A stretch of DNA of 64,000 nt from Komagataeibacter melomenusus (GTDB lineage: Bacteria > Pseudomonadota > Alphaproteobacteria > Acetobacterales > Acetobacteraceae). The DNA is taken from positions 1-64,000 of the forward strand of contig NZ_JABJWC010000014.1 of assembly GCF_013155395.1 (NCBI RefSeq). Reading direction: 5' to 3'. Below, piece by piece: positions 42,008-51,365 of this stretch. The notes below the pieces were generated by a model. That model saw only the letters and a program-made list of their open reading frames with translations. It did not search any database and was not told where the DNA came from. The position numbers and the translations under genes are program-made. Positions within the stretch are counted from its first letter, which is position 1. The number at the start of each line of letters is the position of its first letter.

Positions 42008-44110
42008 ATGCGCCATACAATCCCCGCTGCTCCCGATGGGGGCGGCCACGCCAGCGCCAGTATCGACCAGCTCTGCATCAACACCATCCGCACCCTGTCC
42101 ATGGACGGCGTGCAGAAGGCGAATTCCGGTCATCCCGGCACGGCAATGGCGCTCGCACCCTGTGCCTATGCCCTGTGGCGCAATGTCATGAATTATGATC
42201 CCGCCAACCCGCTCTGGCCCAACCGGGACCGGTTCGTGCTGTCCATCGGGCATGCCTCGATGCTGCTCTATTCACTGATCTATCTGGCAGGTGTGCGTGA
42301 TGTGCAGGCGGGCAAGGTGACGGATGCGCCTGCGCTGACACTGGGTGATCTGGAACAGTTCCGCCAGCTTGGCTCAAAAACACCGGGCCACCCGGAATAC
42401 CGCCATACCACCGGCGTGGAAACCACAACCGGGCCGCTGGGGCAGGGATGCGGCAATGCGGTGGGCATGGCCATGGCCGAGAAATGGCTGGCTGCGCGTT
42501 ACAACCGCCCCGGCTTCAATCTGTTCGATTACCACATCTACACGCTGTGCGGTGATGGCGACATGATGGAAGGCGTGGCCAGCGAGGCCGCATCCGTTGC
42601 GGGCCATCTCAAGCTGGGCAACCTGACATGGATCTATGACAGCAACCGCATTTCCATCGAGGGTTCGACCGATATCGCCTTTACCGAAAACGTGCGCAGG
42701 CGCTTCGAGGGCTATGGCTGGCACGTGCTGGAACTGATGGATGCCAACGATACGGGCAACTTTGAACGCCTGCTGGCGGATGCGAAGGCCGAGACCACGC
42801 GGCCCACGCTCATCATCGCCCATTCCATCATTGGCTGGGGCGCGCCGCACAAGGCGGGCACGGCAGCGGCCCACGGCGAGCCGCTGGGTGTGGAAGAAAT
42901 CCGCGAGACCAAGAAATTCTATGGCTGGCCGGAAGACAGGAGCTTCTACGTACCCGATGGCGTGCTGGCGCATTTCCAGTCCGGGCTGGGCGCTCGCGGG
43001 GCTGTGGCCAGCGCGCGGTGGCAGGCGCTGTTTGCGGCGTACCTTCAGGCCCATCCCGACCTTGGGGCCGAGGTTACGGCCATCATCAACGGCACGCTGC
43101 CGGCGGGGTGGGATGGTGGCATCCCGACCTTTGATGCAGATGCGAAAGGTGTGGCCTCCCGCGCCAGTTCGGGCACGGTGCTCAACGCGGTTGCGCAGAA
43201 TTATCCCTGGATGATCGGCGGCTCGGCCGACCTGTCGCCATCGACCAAGACCCACCTGACATTCGCGGGCGCAGGCGATTTCCAGCCACCGCAATGGGGC
43301 GGGACCTATGGCGGGCGCAATGTGCATTTTGGCGTGCGCGAACATGCCATGGGCTCGATCTGCAACGGGATCGCGCTGGCGGGTATCCGCCCGTTCTGCT
43401 CCGGCTTCCTGATCTTTTCCGATTACATGAAGCCGCCGATCCGTATGTCCGCGCTGATGAACCTGCCGGTAATCTACATTTTCACCCATGATTCCATCAG
43501 CGTGGGCGAGGATGGCCCCACCCATCAGCCCATCGAGCAACTGGCCCAGCTCCGCGCTACCCCCGGCGTGACCCTGATCCGCCCCGCCGATGCGAACGAG
43601 GTGGCGCAAGCCTGGCGGGTGATCCTCCCCATGACCGATCGCCCCGCCGTGCTGGTGCTCAGCCGCCAGAACCTGCCAACACTGGACCGCAGCGTTTACG
43701 CCCCCGCCACGGGGCTGGCGAAAGGGGCCTATGTCCTGGCCGATTGCGGCGGCAGGCCCGACCTGATCCTGATGGCGACGGGCAGCGAGATCTCCCTCGT
43801 GGTGGCCGCGTATGAGATCCTGAAAAAGGAAGGCGTAAGTGTCCGTGTCGTCTCCATGCCGTCATGGGACCTGTTCGAGGCCCAGCCCGAAGCCTATCGT
43901 GCCAGCGTGCTGCCGCCCGATGTCACCGCCCGCGTGGCGGTGGAACAGGCATCCGGCATGGGGTGGGCGCGCTATATCGGCCTGACGGGCGAGGCCGTGG
44001 TGACGCATGGCTTTGGCGCCTCCGCCCCGGCGGAAGCCTTGCAGGAAAAATTCGGCTTTACCGTCGACGCTGTCCTTGCTGCGGCACGGCGGCAGATCGC
44101 GCGCGCCTGA
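42008..44110 (+). CDS. tkt: Transketolase
   Basis: A 700-residue thiamine-diphosphate enzyme moving two-carbon units between sugar phosphates. TLSMDGVQKANSGHPGTAMA is the conserved start, LCGDGDMMEGVASEAA the cofactor/Mg site, FGVREHAMGSICNGI the catalytic glutamate region and FTHDSISVGEDGPTHQP the substrate-binding loop. Length is normal. It sits with transaldolase 27 bases downstream in the polyol locus, so erythrose- or ribose-level phosphates made there enter the pentose phosphate pathway. A repeat element separates it from the dehydrogenase gene. Confidence 0.95.
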   Translation: MRHTIPAAPDGGGHASASIDQLCINTIRTLSMDGVQKANSGHPGTAMALAPCAYALWRNVMNYDPANPLWPNRDRFVLSIGHASMLLYSLIYLAGVRDVQAGKVTDAPALTLGDLEQFRQLGSKTPGHPEYRHTTGVETTTGPLGQGCGNAVGMAMAEKWLAARYNRPGFNLFDYHIYTLCGDGDMMEGVASEAASVAGHLKLGNLTWIYDSNRISIEGSTDIAFTENVRRRFEGYGWHVLELMDANDTGNFERLLADAKAETTRPTLIIAHSIIGWGAPHKAGTAAAHGEPLGVEEIRETKKFYGWPEDRSFYVPDGVLAHFQSGLGARGAVASARWQALFAAYLQAHPDLGAEVTAIINGTLPAGWDGGIPTFDADAKGVASRASSGTVLNAVAQNYPWMIGGSADLSPSTKTHLTFAGAGDFQPPQWGGTYGGRNVHFGVREHAMGSICNGIALAGIRPFCSGFLIFSDYMKPPIRMSALMNLPVIYIFTHDSISVGEDGPTHQPIEQLAQLRATPGVTLIRPADANEVAQAWRVILPMTDRPAVLVLSRQNLPTLDRSVYAPATGLAKGAYVLADCGGRPDLILMATGSEISLVVAAYEILKKEGVSVRVVSMPSWDLFEAQPEAYRASVLPPDVTARVAVEQASGMGWARYIGLTGEAVVTHGFGASAPAEALQEKFGFTVDAVLAAARRQIARA

Positions 44111-44137
44111 CCCTATGAAGAGCCGGAAACACAGATC

Positions 44138-45331
44138 ATGAATGAATCGTGCAGCATTGCCGTGAGCAATCCGTTATGCGAACTGGCCCGCTTTGGCCAG
44201 TCGCCGTGGCTGGACTTCATCCAGCGCTCCTTTACCGAAAATGGCAGCCTGAAACGGCTGGTGGATCACGACGGGCTGAAGGGCGTCACCTCCAATCCCG
44301 CCATCTTCCAAAAAGCCATGGGGGAGGGGAGCGAATATGACACCCGCATCCGCCAGGTCCTGTCTGAACGGAGGGTCGATGCGGCAACTCTATATGAAAT
44401 CCTGGCAGTGGAGGACATACAGGCCGCAGCCCGCGTGCTGCACCCGGTCTATGAAGCCAGCAGGCGCATTGACGGGTATGTAAGCCTTGAGGTCGCGCCC
44501 CATCTGGCCCATGACGCCATCGGCACGCTGGCCGAGGCGCGGCATTTGTGGAAACGGGTCGACAGGCCCAACCTCATGATCAAGATTCCCGGTACGCTGG
44601 AAGGGGTCGAGGCCGTGCGCACCGCGATCGCGGATGGCATGAATGTCAACGTGACCCTGCTCTTTTCGCTCGAGGCCTATAAGAAGGCGCTGGATGCCTA
44701 CATGGCGGGTCTGGAGGTACGGCATGCGCAGGGGCTGCCCGTATCGGGCATCGCCTCGGTCGCCTCCTTTTTCATAAGCCGTATTGATGCCCGCATCGAT
44801 GCGGCGATCGATGCACGGCTGGCGGCAGCGGACCCGCAGGCAGCAGCGCTAAAAAACCTGCGCGGCAAGGTTGCCATCGCCAATGCCAGGATGGCCTATC
44901 AATACTGGCGGGAGGTGACACAGGGCGCGCGGTGGCGCAGGCTGGCAGCACTTGGCGCACAGCCCCAGCGCCTGCTCTGGGCCTCGACCGGCACGAAAGA
45001 CCCCGCCTACAGTGATGTGCTGTACGTCGATGCGCTGATCGGGCCGGAGACGGTCAATACCATTCCACCTGTTACATTCGCCGCCTTTCGGGATTATGGA
45101 ACCGTTGCCCCGACACTGACACAGGATATCCCGGGCGTGGAACGGGTGCTGCATGAGGCGGACCGGCTGGGGCTTGATCTGGCCGGGGTGACCGACGCCC
45201 TGCTACACGAAGGGCTGGCCGCCTTTGACGCGGCATTCATTGCCCTGCGCCAAAGCATATCCATGAAAATATCCAGCATGGAAAAGGGCAATGCTTTCGC
45301 AAACCTGCATGAGCATTCTTCGGGCCGCTAG
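44138..45331 (+). CDS. tal: Transaldolase
   Basis: A 397-residue class I aldolase-type enzyme of the long (TalB-unrelated, Tal-2) form. GLKGVTSNPAIFQKAMGEG is the family signature. Schiff-base Lys149 lies in RPNLMIKIPGTLEG, and NVTLLFSLEAYKKALDAY and LWASTGTKDPAYSD are conserved. Some acetic acid bacteria fuse this to phosphoglucose isomerase; here it ends without that domain. Co-transcribed with transketolase. It converts sedoheptulose-7-phosphate plus glyceraldehyde-3-phosphate to erythrose-4-phosphate and fructose-6-phosphate. Confidence 0.93.
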   Translation: MNESCSIAVSNPLCELARFGQSPWLDFIQRSFTENGSLKRLVDHDGLKGVTSNPAIFQKAMGEGSEYDTRIRQVLSERRVDAATLYEILAVEDIQAAARVLHPVYEASRRIDGYVSLEVAPHLAHDAIGTLAEARHLWKRVDRPNLMIKIPGTLEGVEAVRTAIADGMNVNVTLLFSLEAYKKALDAYMAGLEVRHAQGLPVSGIASVASFFISRIDARIDAAIDARLAAADPQAAALKNLRGKVAIANARMAYQYWREVTQGARWRRLAALGAQPQRLLWASTGTKDPAYSDVLYVDALIGPETVNTIPPVTFAAFRDYGTVAPTLTQDIPGVERVLHEADRLGLDLAGVTDALLHEGLAAFDAAFIALRQSISMKISSMEKGNAFANLHEHSSGR

Positions 45332-45609
45332 CGCGTATTGTGTTACTGCGTGCGGGATCGATGGCCGTAACGAGGGATGACGCCTGCACGCACTCCGTCC
45401 CCTGACATACCCGATGCAAAATGGCCTGCGGTCGCCCGTCTCTCGCCCCGATGCGCGGGCCTTCTGCTCCGACGCTTCCCCCGGCGCTATCTCCGGCGAT
45501 ACCGCCCGGACGCGCCGGGTCGGGAGAAACGGCCCAGACCCCGAAACGGTGAAAAATGGCGGCCGGAAGCCATTTCATGGATCGGTCGGAACTGTTCGGA
45601 AGGGGATTG

Positions 45610-45911
45610 TGGTGTCCGCGGCGGGATTCGAACCCACGGCCCCAGGATTCATACCACTTCGGCTTTCACCGCCGCCATGAGCATGGCGTTCGTGGTCTGG
45701 ACTGTCCCTTCACCATGGACCGCAGGCGGTCTACAGGTGCTGCCCATCCAGTCTCTACACCTTGCCAGCAGCGCTGGCCTTGGCTCGGGATTGGCACGGC
45801 TTTCGCCAGAGCGTTCCCCGAATTTGAGCAGATCCGCCATGGGGTTTCCCATCATGGCGCCCAATTTGAAAACCAGGAATCCTGTGCTCTATCCGGCTGA
45901 GCTACGCGGAC
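45610..45911 (-). tRNA. tRNA-Arg(CCU), interrupted by a group I intron
   Basis: Exon 1 (45911-45875) has GTCCGCG acceptor, GCTC/GAGC D-stem, CAGGA anticodon strand and loop TTCCT. Exon 2 (45649-45610) has AA, TCCTG, variable GGGCC, T-arm GTGGG-TTCGAAT-CCCGC, CGCGGAC, A and encoded CCA. All stems pair once the 225 bases between are removed. Anticodon CCT is at 45877-45875. It decodes AGG. The intron lies between anticodon base 36 and A37. Confidence 0.92.
45650..45874 (-). other. Group I intron in tRNA-Arg(CCU)
   Basis: A 225-base intron. The 5' exon ends in U (anticodon base 36) and the intron's last base is G (45650), as group I splicing requires. Within it GACTG (in TAGAGACTGGATGG) and CAGTC (in GGACAGTCCAGACC) form a P7-like helix with a guanosine-site context. 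It is small and has no intron-encoded homing nuclease; the short open frame it contains is not a gene. Introns at this position in tRNA-Arg(CCU) are known from Agrobacterium, and presence here extends this to acetic acid bacteria. Confidence 0.88.
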
Positions 45912-45986
45912 ACACAACGAGGCTTCTAACCGAGCCCATGCGCGTGGGCAAGGTGTTTTATGCGCGCGGGCCGGGCCAATTGCCCT

Positions 45987-47006
45987 TTAGCGCCGCCTGC
46001 GTGCCTTCTGCGCCATGGCGCACAGGCGGGCCACATGCCGCAGCCCCAGCACGATATCGGGGCTGCCGGTCTGCTTGCAGGCCAGTTCCAGCGCCTGCGT
46101 GTCCTGTGCCGCTGCCAGCAGGGTCGCGGCCGACCAGGCATTGAGGGCCTGCCCGAAACTGTCCGTGCGCTTGAAAAACACCGGCGGGCGCAACTGCCGC
46201 ATGGCCTCCGCCCGGCCCATCCCGCCATCCATGGCCAGCCGCACCCGGCGCAGGCGGTGAATGTGGGCCAGCAGCACGCGGGCCAGCGCCACCGGGCTGC
46301 TGCCATCGGTCACCAGCGCGCGCTCCGCGGCGGCATCGGCGGCTTCGCGCTCGCCCGCCATGGCGGCAAAGGCCGCATCCTCCAGCGACACGCCCGCCGC
46401 GTCACCCACGCAGGCGCGCACGTCCTCCAGCCCCAGCCTGCCGCCAGCACCGGCAAACAGGGCCAGTTTTTCCACTTCGCTGCGGGTGGCGGCGCGGTCC
46501 GGCCCCGCGCGTTCGACCATCCAGCCCAGCGCGTCGGGGTCAATATCCACTTTATGCCCCGCCAGCATCTGCCGGATCGCGCCTTCAAGCGCGCGGCCTT
46601 CCTCGGGGTAGCAGCCGATCACGCCGCAGTGGCGGTCCTTTTCGGCAAAGGCGCGCAGTTTTGCGCGTGAGGCCAGGTTGGGCGCTTCGAGAATGACCAG
46701 CGTGTCGGATTCCTGCGCCAGGCAGCGCTGCAGGGCGGCCAGCACGCTGTCACCCACCTCGCGCAGCCAGATCACCCGCCGCCCGCCGCTTAGCGACAGG
46801 GCGGTGGTTTCCTCCTCCAGCCGGTCATGGTCCTCGCGGCCCAGTATGGCCACGCGGAAGGGGTCATTGAGGTCGGGACAGATGGCGCGTGCCGCCATCG
46901 TGGCCCGTTCGCGGATCAGCCCGGCATCATCCCCATGCAGCACGATGGCCCGCAGCGCGCCAGGCGCGTTCAGGGTCGCGTTGACGGAGCGGGCGTCGAT
47001 CTTCAC
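45987..47006 (-). CDS. holA: DNA polymerase III delta subunit
   Basis: A 339-residue clamp-loader subunit that opens the beta sliding clamp. The N-terminal part has AIVLHGDDAGLIRERATMAAR, then RVIWLREVGDS and LVILEAPNLASRAKLRAFAEK. The middle has EVEKLALFAG and DVRACVGDAAGVSLEDAAFA, and the end LELACKQTGSPDIVLGLRHV. These features match alphaproteobacterial HolA. It overlaps lptE by ATGA and ends the operon DUF3576-leuS-lptE-holA, a conserved order in Rhodospirillales relatives. Confidence 0.92.
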   Translation of the reverse strand: MKIDARSVNATLNAPGALRAIVLHGDDAGLIRERATMAARAICPDLNDPFRVAILGREDHDRLEEETTALSLSGGRRVIWLREVGDSVLAALQRCLAQESDTLVILEAPNLASRAKLRAFAEKDRHCGVIGCYPEEGRALEGAIRQMLAGHKVDIDPDALGWMVERAGPDRAATRSEVEKLALFAGAGGRLGLEDVRACVGDAAGVSLEDAAFAAMAGEREAADAAAERALVTDGSSPVALARVLLAHIHRLRRVRLAMDGGMGRAEAMRQLRPPVFFKRTDSFGQALNAWSAATLLAAAQDTQALELACKQTGSPDIVLGLRHVARLCAMAQKARRRR

Positions 47007-47866
47007 CGGTTCTCGTTGCCCCCAATGCTGATGCCCGACATGTCATCATTTTCCAGTATGGACGACGCGCGCCCGCGGGTGGCCGCAGGCGCCTGCGTGG
47101 TGGTGTCGGTGTCGGGGGTGTTATCCATGGGGCCGTGTTCATCGGGTGTCATCATGCCGCCGTTGTTTTCCCCGTTGAGCTGGGCATCGGTGCGGCCGGT
47201 GGCCATGGTGGGCAGGCCGTCGGCGCCGGGTTGCTGGGCAGGCATCTGGTTGTTGGGGTTGATGATGCTGTTGGGGTCGGTGTAGCGCGGCTGGTTCTGC
47301 CCGCGCACCGAGCCGCTGACGGCGGGCCTGGCATGGGTGCGGAACCACACGGCCACTTCCTGCGTGATCTGCTCGGCCAGGTTCTTGGCCACGCGCGCGC
47401 GCACGCCCTCAAGGTTCAGGGTCTGGGCGAAATACTGCTCGTAATTGTTGTTTACCCCGTCCACCACCGACGCGTCGCCCCCGGCCAGCGTGTCCGGGTC
47501 GTTCGAGATGGTCTCCAGCGTCCAGTGGGCAAAGGCTGTGGTGCGCGTGCGGCCCGATGTGTTGTCGGCGTGGATGTCCACGGCCTCGTTCATCAGGTAG
47601 GTGCGGATGCGCAGCACGTAACGGGTCGGGTTTTCCGGCCCGGCGCCGCCCATGTCCTGCTGCAGGGCCTGGCGCAGCAACTGGCCGTAGCGTTCATTGA
47701 TGCGCGCGATATAGACCTGCTTGAGTTCGGCCAGCACGTTGCCGGTGGTGGGCTTGCCATCCGGGCCGATATGGCTTCCCGTCGTCTTGTACATCGGGGA
47801 AAAGCCGCACCCTGCCAGCATGAGCAGGGCGCACAGCACGCCGGTGCGAAGGACGGGAAGGGCCAT
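47003..47866 (-). CDS. lptE: LPS-assembly lipoprotein LptE
   Basis: A 287-residue lipoprotein plug of the LptD outer-membrane translocon. The signal peptide ends CALLMLAGC, followed by GFSPMYK, the usual LptE start. The core continues to about residue 180 (YVLRIRTYLMNEAVDI, NLAEQITQEVAVWF). The C-terminal about 100 residues are Gly/Asn/Pro-rich and disordered, an extension beyond the usual length of about 180-200. It starts two bases after the leuS stop and overlaps holA. Confidence 0.88.
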   Translation of the reverse strand: MALPVLRTGVLCALLMLAGCGFSPMYKTTGSHIGPDGKPTTGNVLAELKQVYIARINERYGQLLRQALQQDMGGAGPENPTRYVLRIRTYLMNEAVDIHADNTSGRTRTTAFAHWTLETISNDPDTLAGGDASVVDGVNNNYEQYFAQTLNLEGVRARVAKNLAEQITQEVAVWFRTHARPAVSGSVRGQNQPRYTDPNSIINPNNQMPAQQPGADGLPTMATGRTDAQLNGENNGGMMTPDEHGPMDNTPDTDTTTQAPAATRGRASSILENDDMSGISIGGNENR

Positions 47867-47868
47867 GT

Positions 47869-50502
47869 CTATTTCGCAACCACGAAATTGACGATGCGGC
47901 CAGGCACATGGATGCGCTTGACGATCCGCGCCCCCTCAAGCAGGCGGGCCACGTTCGGCTCGGCTTCGGCCAGCGCGATCACCCTGTCCGCCGGCAGGTC
48001 GGGGGCCACGGCGATGGTGCCGCGCAGCTTGCCCATGATCTGCACCGCAATGGTCAGTTCGCTGGCCTTGAGCAGGTCCGCGATGGCGGTGGGCCAGGCG
48101 CGTTCCACCACGGGCTGGCCGCCCGGCTCGAGCAGCGCCATCATCGCTTCCGCCTGGTGGGGCACCATGGGGGCGGCGAGCAGGGCCAGCATGGTGGCGG
48201 CCTCGCGGCGGGCGAAGGCCATGCCGTCCTCGCCTGCCGCCTTCTCGGCCTCGGCCAGGGCGGAGGTCAGTTCATGCAGGCGGGCCACGGCCACGTTGGC
48301 GCTGAAGCCTTCGAGCGCCTCGGTCACGGCGGCGATGGCGCGGTGCGTGGCCCGGCGCAGGCCATCAGCCGCGCGTGAGAGCGTGGCGGGGCAGGGCGCA
48401 TCTGCCGGGGTCTGCTCGGCCACGCCGCGCACGAGGCGGAACAGGCGCTGCAGGAAGCGCGCGGAGGCGGCGACACCGGATTCCGTCCACTCCATGTCAC
48501 GCTCGGGCGGGCTGTCGGACAGTACGAACCACCGCGCCGTATCCGCGCCAAACCGCTCGATGATCGCCACGGGGGCGACCGTGTTGCGCTTGGACTTGGA
48601 CATCTTCTCCACCCGGCCAATGGTGACCGGCGCGCCGTTGTCGCGGCGCACGGCGCTGTCCGCGCGGCGCTCGACTTCCTCGGGGTAGAGCCAGTTGCCC
48701 GCCGCGTCGCGGTAGCTCTCGTGGTTGACCATGCCCTGCGTGAACAGCCCGTTGAAGGGCTCGTCCACATGCAGGTGCCCGGTCTCGTGCATGGCGCGGG
48801 TAAAGAAACGGGCATAGAGCAGGTGCAGGATCGCATGTTCGATGCCGCCGATATACTGGTCCACCGGCAGCCAGCCATCAGCGGCAGCAGGCACGGTGGG
48901 CGTTGGTGCGTGCGGTGCCGTAAAGCGGGCGAAATACCATGAGCTGTCGACAAACGTGTCGCAGGTATCGGTCTCGCGCAGGGCGGGCTTGCCGCAGCTG
49001 GGGCAGGCCACGTGCTTCCAGGTCGGGTGGTGCTCGAGCGGGTTGCCGGGGCGGTCGAAGGTCACGTCCTCGGGCAGCTTTACGGGCAGTTGGTCATCGG
49101 GCACGGGCTGCGCGCCGCAATCGGTGCAGTGGATGACGGGAATCGGGCAGCCCCAGTAGCGCTGGCGCGAAATGCCCCAGTCGCGCAGCCGCCAGTTGAC
49201 CACGCCCTGGCCAACGCCCATGCCCTCGAGCCGGGTGATGGCCTCTTTCTTGGCCGCCTCCGTGTCCAGCCCGTCAAGGAAGCCGGAGTTGAACAGCGTG
49301 CCGTGGCCATCACAGGCCTTGTCGGTCATGGTAAACGTGCCCGCCTCGGCGCCTGGCGGCAGGATGACCGGGGTGACCGGCAGGTTGTATTTGCGCGCGA
49401 AGTCAAGGTCGCGCTGGTCGCCACACGGGCAGCCGAACACGGCCCCCGTGCCGTAATCCATCAGCACGAAATTCGCGATCCAGACCGGGAAGGACTGGTC
49501 GGGCATGAAGGGGTGGCTGACGCGCAGCCCCGTGTCGAAGCCGCGCTTCTCGGCGGTTTCGATCGCTTCTTCCGATGTGCCGAGGCGCTGGCATTCGGCA
49601 ATGAATTCCTGCGCCTTCGCATTGCCCGCAGCCACCTTGGCGGCCAGCGGGTGGTCGGCGGCAATGGCCAGGAAGGACATGCCGAACAGCGTGTCGGGGC
49701 GGGTGGTGAACACCTCGACCGAATCAAGGTCGGTATCGAAGCCCGTGGGCGGGGCGTGCAGGCCGAAGCGGATTTTCGCCCCTTCGGATCGGCCGATCCA
49801 GCGCTCCTGCATGGTGCGCACGCGCTCGGGCCAGCGCGGCAGGGTGGACAGGCCCTCAAGCAGTTGCGGGGCGAAATTGGTGATTTTCAGGAACCACTGC
49901 GAGAGCTTCTTCTGCTCGATCAGCGCGCCCGAGCGCCAGCCGCGCCCGTCCACCACCTGCTCGTTGGCCAGCACGGTGTTGTCCACGGGGTCCCAGTTGA
50001 CCCAGCTTTCGCGGCGCTCGACCAGGCCAGCCTTGAGCATGTCGAGGAACAGCTTCTGCTGCTTGCCATAATATTCGGGCAGGCAGGTCGCGATCTCGCG
50101 GTCCCAGTTGAAGGAGAAGCCAAGCCGCTTGAGGGTCGTGCGCATGGCGGCGATGTTGTCCATCGTCCACTGGCCGGGATGCACGCCGCGCTCGCGCGCC
50201 GCGTTCTCGGCGGGCAGGCCGAAGGCGTCCCACCCCATCGGGTGCAGCACGCTGAAGCCGCGCGCGCGCTTGTAGCGCGCCACCACATCGCCGAGCGTGT
50301 AGTTGCGCACATGGCCCATGTGCAACTGCCCCGACGGGTAGGGGAACATCTCCAGCACATAGTATTTGGGCCGGTCGGCGGGGGGCACGTCCGGCACGTC
50401 GAAGATGCCCGAGGCCGCCCAGCGTTCCTGCCACTGCGGCTCGGCCGTGTGGAAATCATAGGCGGGGGTGGCGTTTTCGGCAGGGGTGCTGGTTTCGGTC
50501 AT
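47869..50502 (-). CDS. leuS: Leucyl-tRNA synthetase
   Basis: An 877-residue class I synthetase charging tRNA-Leu. The HIGH motif is [16 protein letters not shown] and KMSKS is [11 protein letters not shown], and the CP1 editing domain lies between ([19 protein letters not shown] with T-rich editing loop). The [16 protein letters not shown]-like segment ([11 protein letters not shown]) is typical. ATG 50502 begins [15 protein letters not shown]; an upstream in-frame start at 50568 adds 22 residues with no likeness. First large gene of the leuS-lptE-holA run. Confidence 0.96.
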   Translation of the reverse strand: MTETSTPAENATPAYDFHTAEPQWQERWAASGIFDVPDVPPADRPKYYVLEMFPYPSGQLHMGHVRNYTLGDVVARYKRARGFSVLHPMGWDAFGLPAENAARERGVHPGQWTMDNIAAMRTTLKRLGFSFNWDREIATCLPEYYGKQQKLFLDMLKAGLVERRESWVNWDPVDNTVLANEQVVDGRGWRSGALIEQKKLSQWFLKITNFAPQLLEGLSTLPRWPERVRTMQERWIGRSEGAKIRFGLHAPPTGFDTDLDSVEVFTTRPDTLFGMSFLAIAADHPLAAKVAAGNAKAQEFIAECQRLGTSEEAIETAEKRGFDTGLRVSHPFMPDQSFPVWIANFVLMDYGTGAVFGCPCGDQRDLDFARKYNLPVTPVILPPGAEAGTFTMTDKACDGHGTLFNSGFLDGLDTEAAKKEAITRLEGMGVGQGVVNWRLRDWGISRQRYWGCPIPVIHCTDCGAQPVPDDQLPVKLPEDVTFDRPGNPLEHHPTWKHVACPSCGKPALRETDTCDTFVDSSWYFARFTAPHAPTPTVPAAADGWLPVDQYIGGIEHAILHLLYARFFTRAMHETGHLHVDEPFNGLFTQGMVNHESYRDAAGNWLYPEEVERRADSAVRRDNGAPVTIGRVEKMSKSKRNTVAPVAIIERFGADTARWFVLSDSPPERDMEWTESGVAASARFLQRLFRLVRGVAEQTPADAPCPATLSRAADGLRRATHRAIAAVTEALEGFSANVAVARLHELTSALAEAEKAAGEDGMAFARREAATMLALLAAPMVPHQAEAMMALLEPGGQPVVERAWPTAIADLLKASELTIAVQIMGKLRGTIAVAPDLPADRVIALAEAEPNVARLLEGARIVKRIHVPGRIVNFVVAK

Positions 50503-50606
50503 CTTCTTCTGGTTCGGTATGCGGAGGGCAGGCGGCATGCGCCCGCTGAAAGGGGCCGGGCCGCGCATGGCCCGACCGGGAGTGCGTTACGGGGCGCGCG
50601 TGGCGT

Positions 50607-51140
50607 CTAGTGCTGGCCGCTATCGGTGCGCAGCTGGCGCGCGCGGGTCAGGATGCGGGCCGTGATGTCGGACACGGTATTGGCGGCAACGGGGGTATCG
50701 ACCCACTGCCCGTCCTCATAGGCCTGGCGGAACACGGACACGCGCACCGCATCCGAGCGCAGGCTGCGTGAGAGGACGAAGCAGGTGATCTTGAAGCGTT
50801 CATCCTTGGTGGCGGGTGGCGTGTACCAGTCCGTCAGGATCACGCCCGCCACGGCATCGGCCGAGGCGAACGGCATGAAGGACAGCGTATCGAGCGCGCC
50901 ACGCCACAAGAAGGCGTTGACCCCGTTGCTTTCCAGCGGGGTGGAGCCGCCATTGGCGCCGCGATCTTCCTTCAGCAGGCGGTTCTGGGGCACGGCCAGC
51001 CCGCTTTTGTCGTGCTGCGGCGCGCTGCCGCAGGCAGCCAGCAGGCTGGCGGCCAGCAGGGCGGGGAGTGCTGTGCGTGGCAGCAGGACACGGCCCGTGG
51101 GGGCGGCAGAGGGAGCAGGATGGAACGGGCGAAGGGTCAT
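50607..51140 (-). CDS. DUF3576 family lipoprotein
   Basis: A 177-residue lipoprotein. The signal peptide ends ALLAASLLAACGS (lipobox LAAC). The mature region has PLESNGVNAFLWRGALDTLSF, FASADAVAGVILTDWY and RFKITCFVLSRSLRSDAVRVSVFRQ, matching the DUF3576 family found upstream of leuS in alphaproteobacteria. Start ATG 51140; a longer start at 51203 lacks signal-peptide character. Function unknown, probably envelope-related. Confidence 0.85.
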   Translation of the reverse strand: MTLRPFHPAPSAAPTGRVLLPRTALPALLAASLLAACGSAPQHDKSGLAVPQNRLLKEDRGANGGSTPLESNGVNAFLWRGALDTLSFMPFASADAVAGVILTDWYTPPATKDERFKITCFVLSRSLRSDAVRVSVFRQAYEDGQWVDTPVAANTVSDITARILTRARQLRTDSGQH

Positions 51141-51365
51141 GATGCCTCTGTGGACGCCGGGGATGGCCCCCGCATGTGGTGATCCGGCCACGCGCCCGGT
51201 CACCGGCGGGCATGCCGGGCAGGGGCGTTGCGGCCTGTCGCGTTATCCTTCTTCATATCCTGCCGCGCCTGTCACGCCAAGTCGCATGGGCACTTTACCG
51301 TGCCCGGCGTGACAATCAGGCCATTGAAGCGCAAAAATGGCGGCACACGCCAACTGCTGCGGAAC

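Noticed and set aside
45649-45864. 71-codon open frame inside the tRNA-Arg intron
   Set aside because: It coincides with the catalytic core of the group I intron, shows no homing-endonuclease motif, and has no independent support.
49012-50610. Long plus-strand frame over leuS
   Set aside because: Antisense shadow of leucyl-tRNA synthetase, whose motifs are unambiguous.
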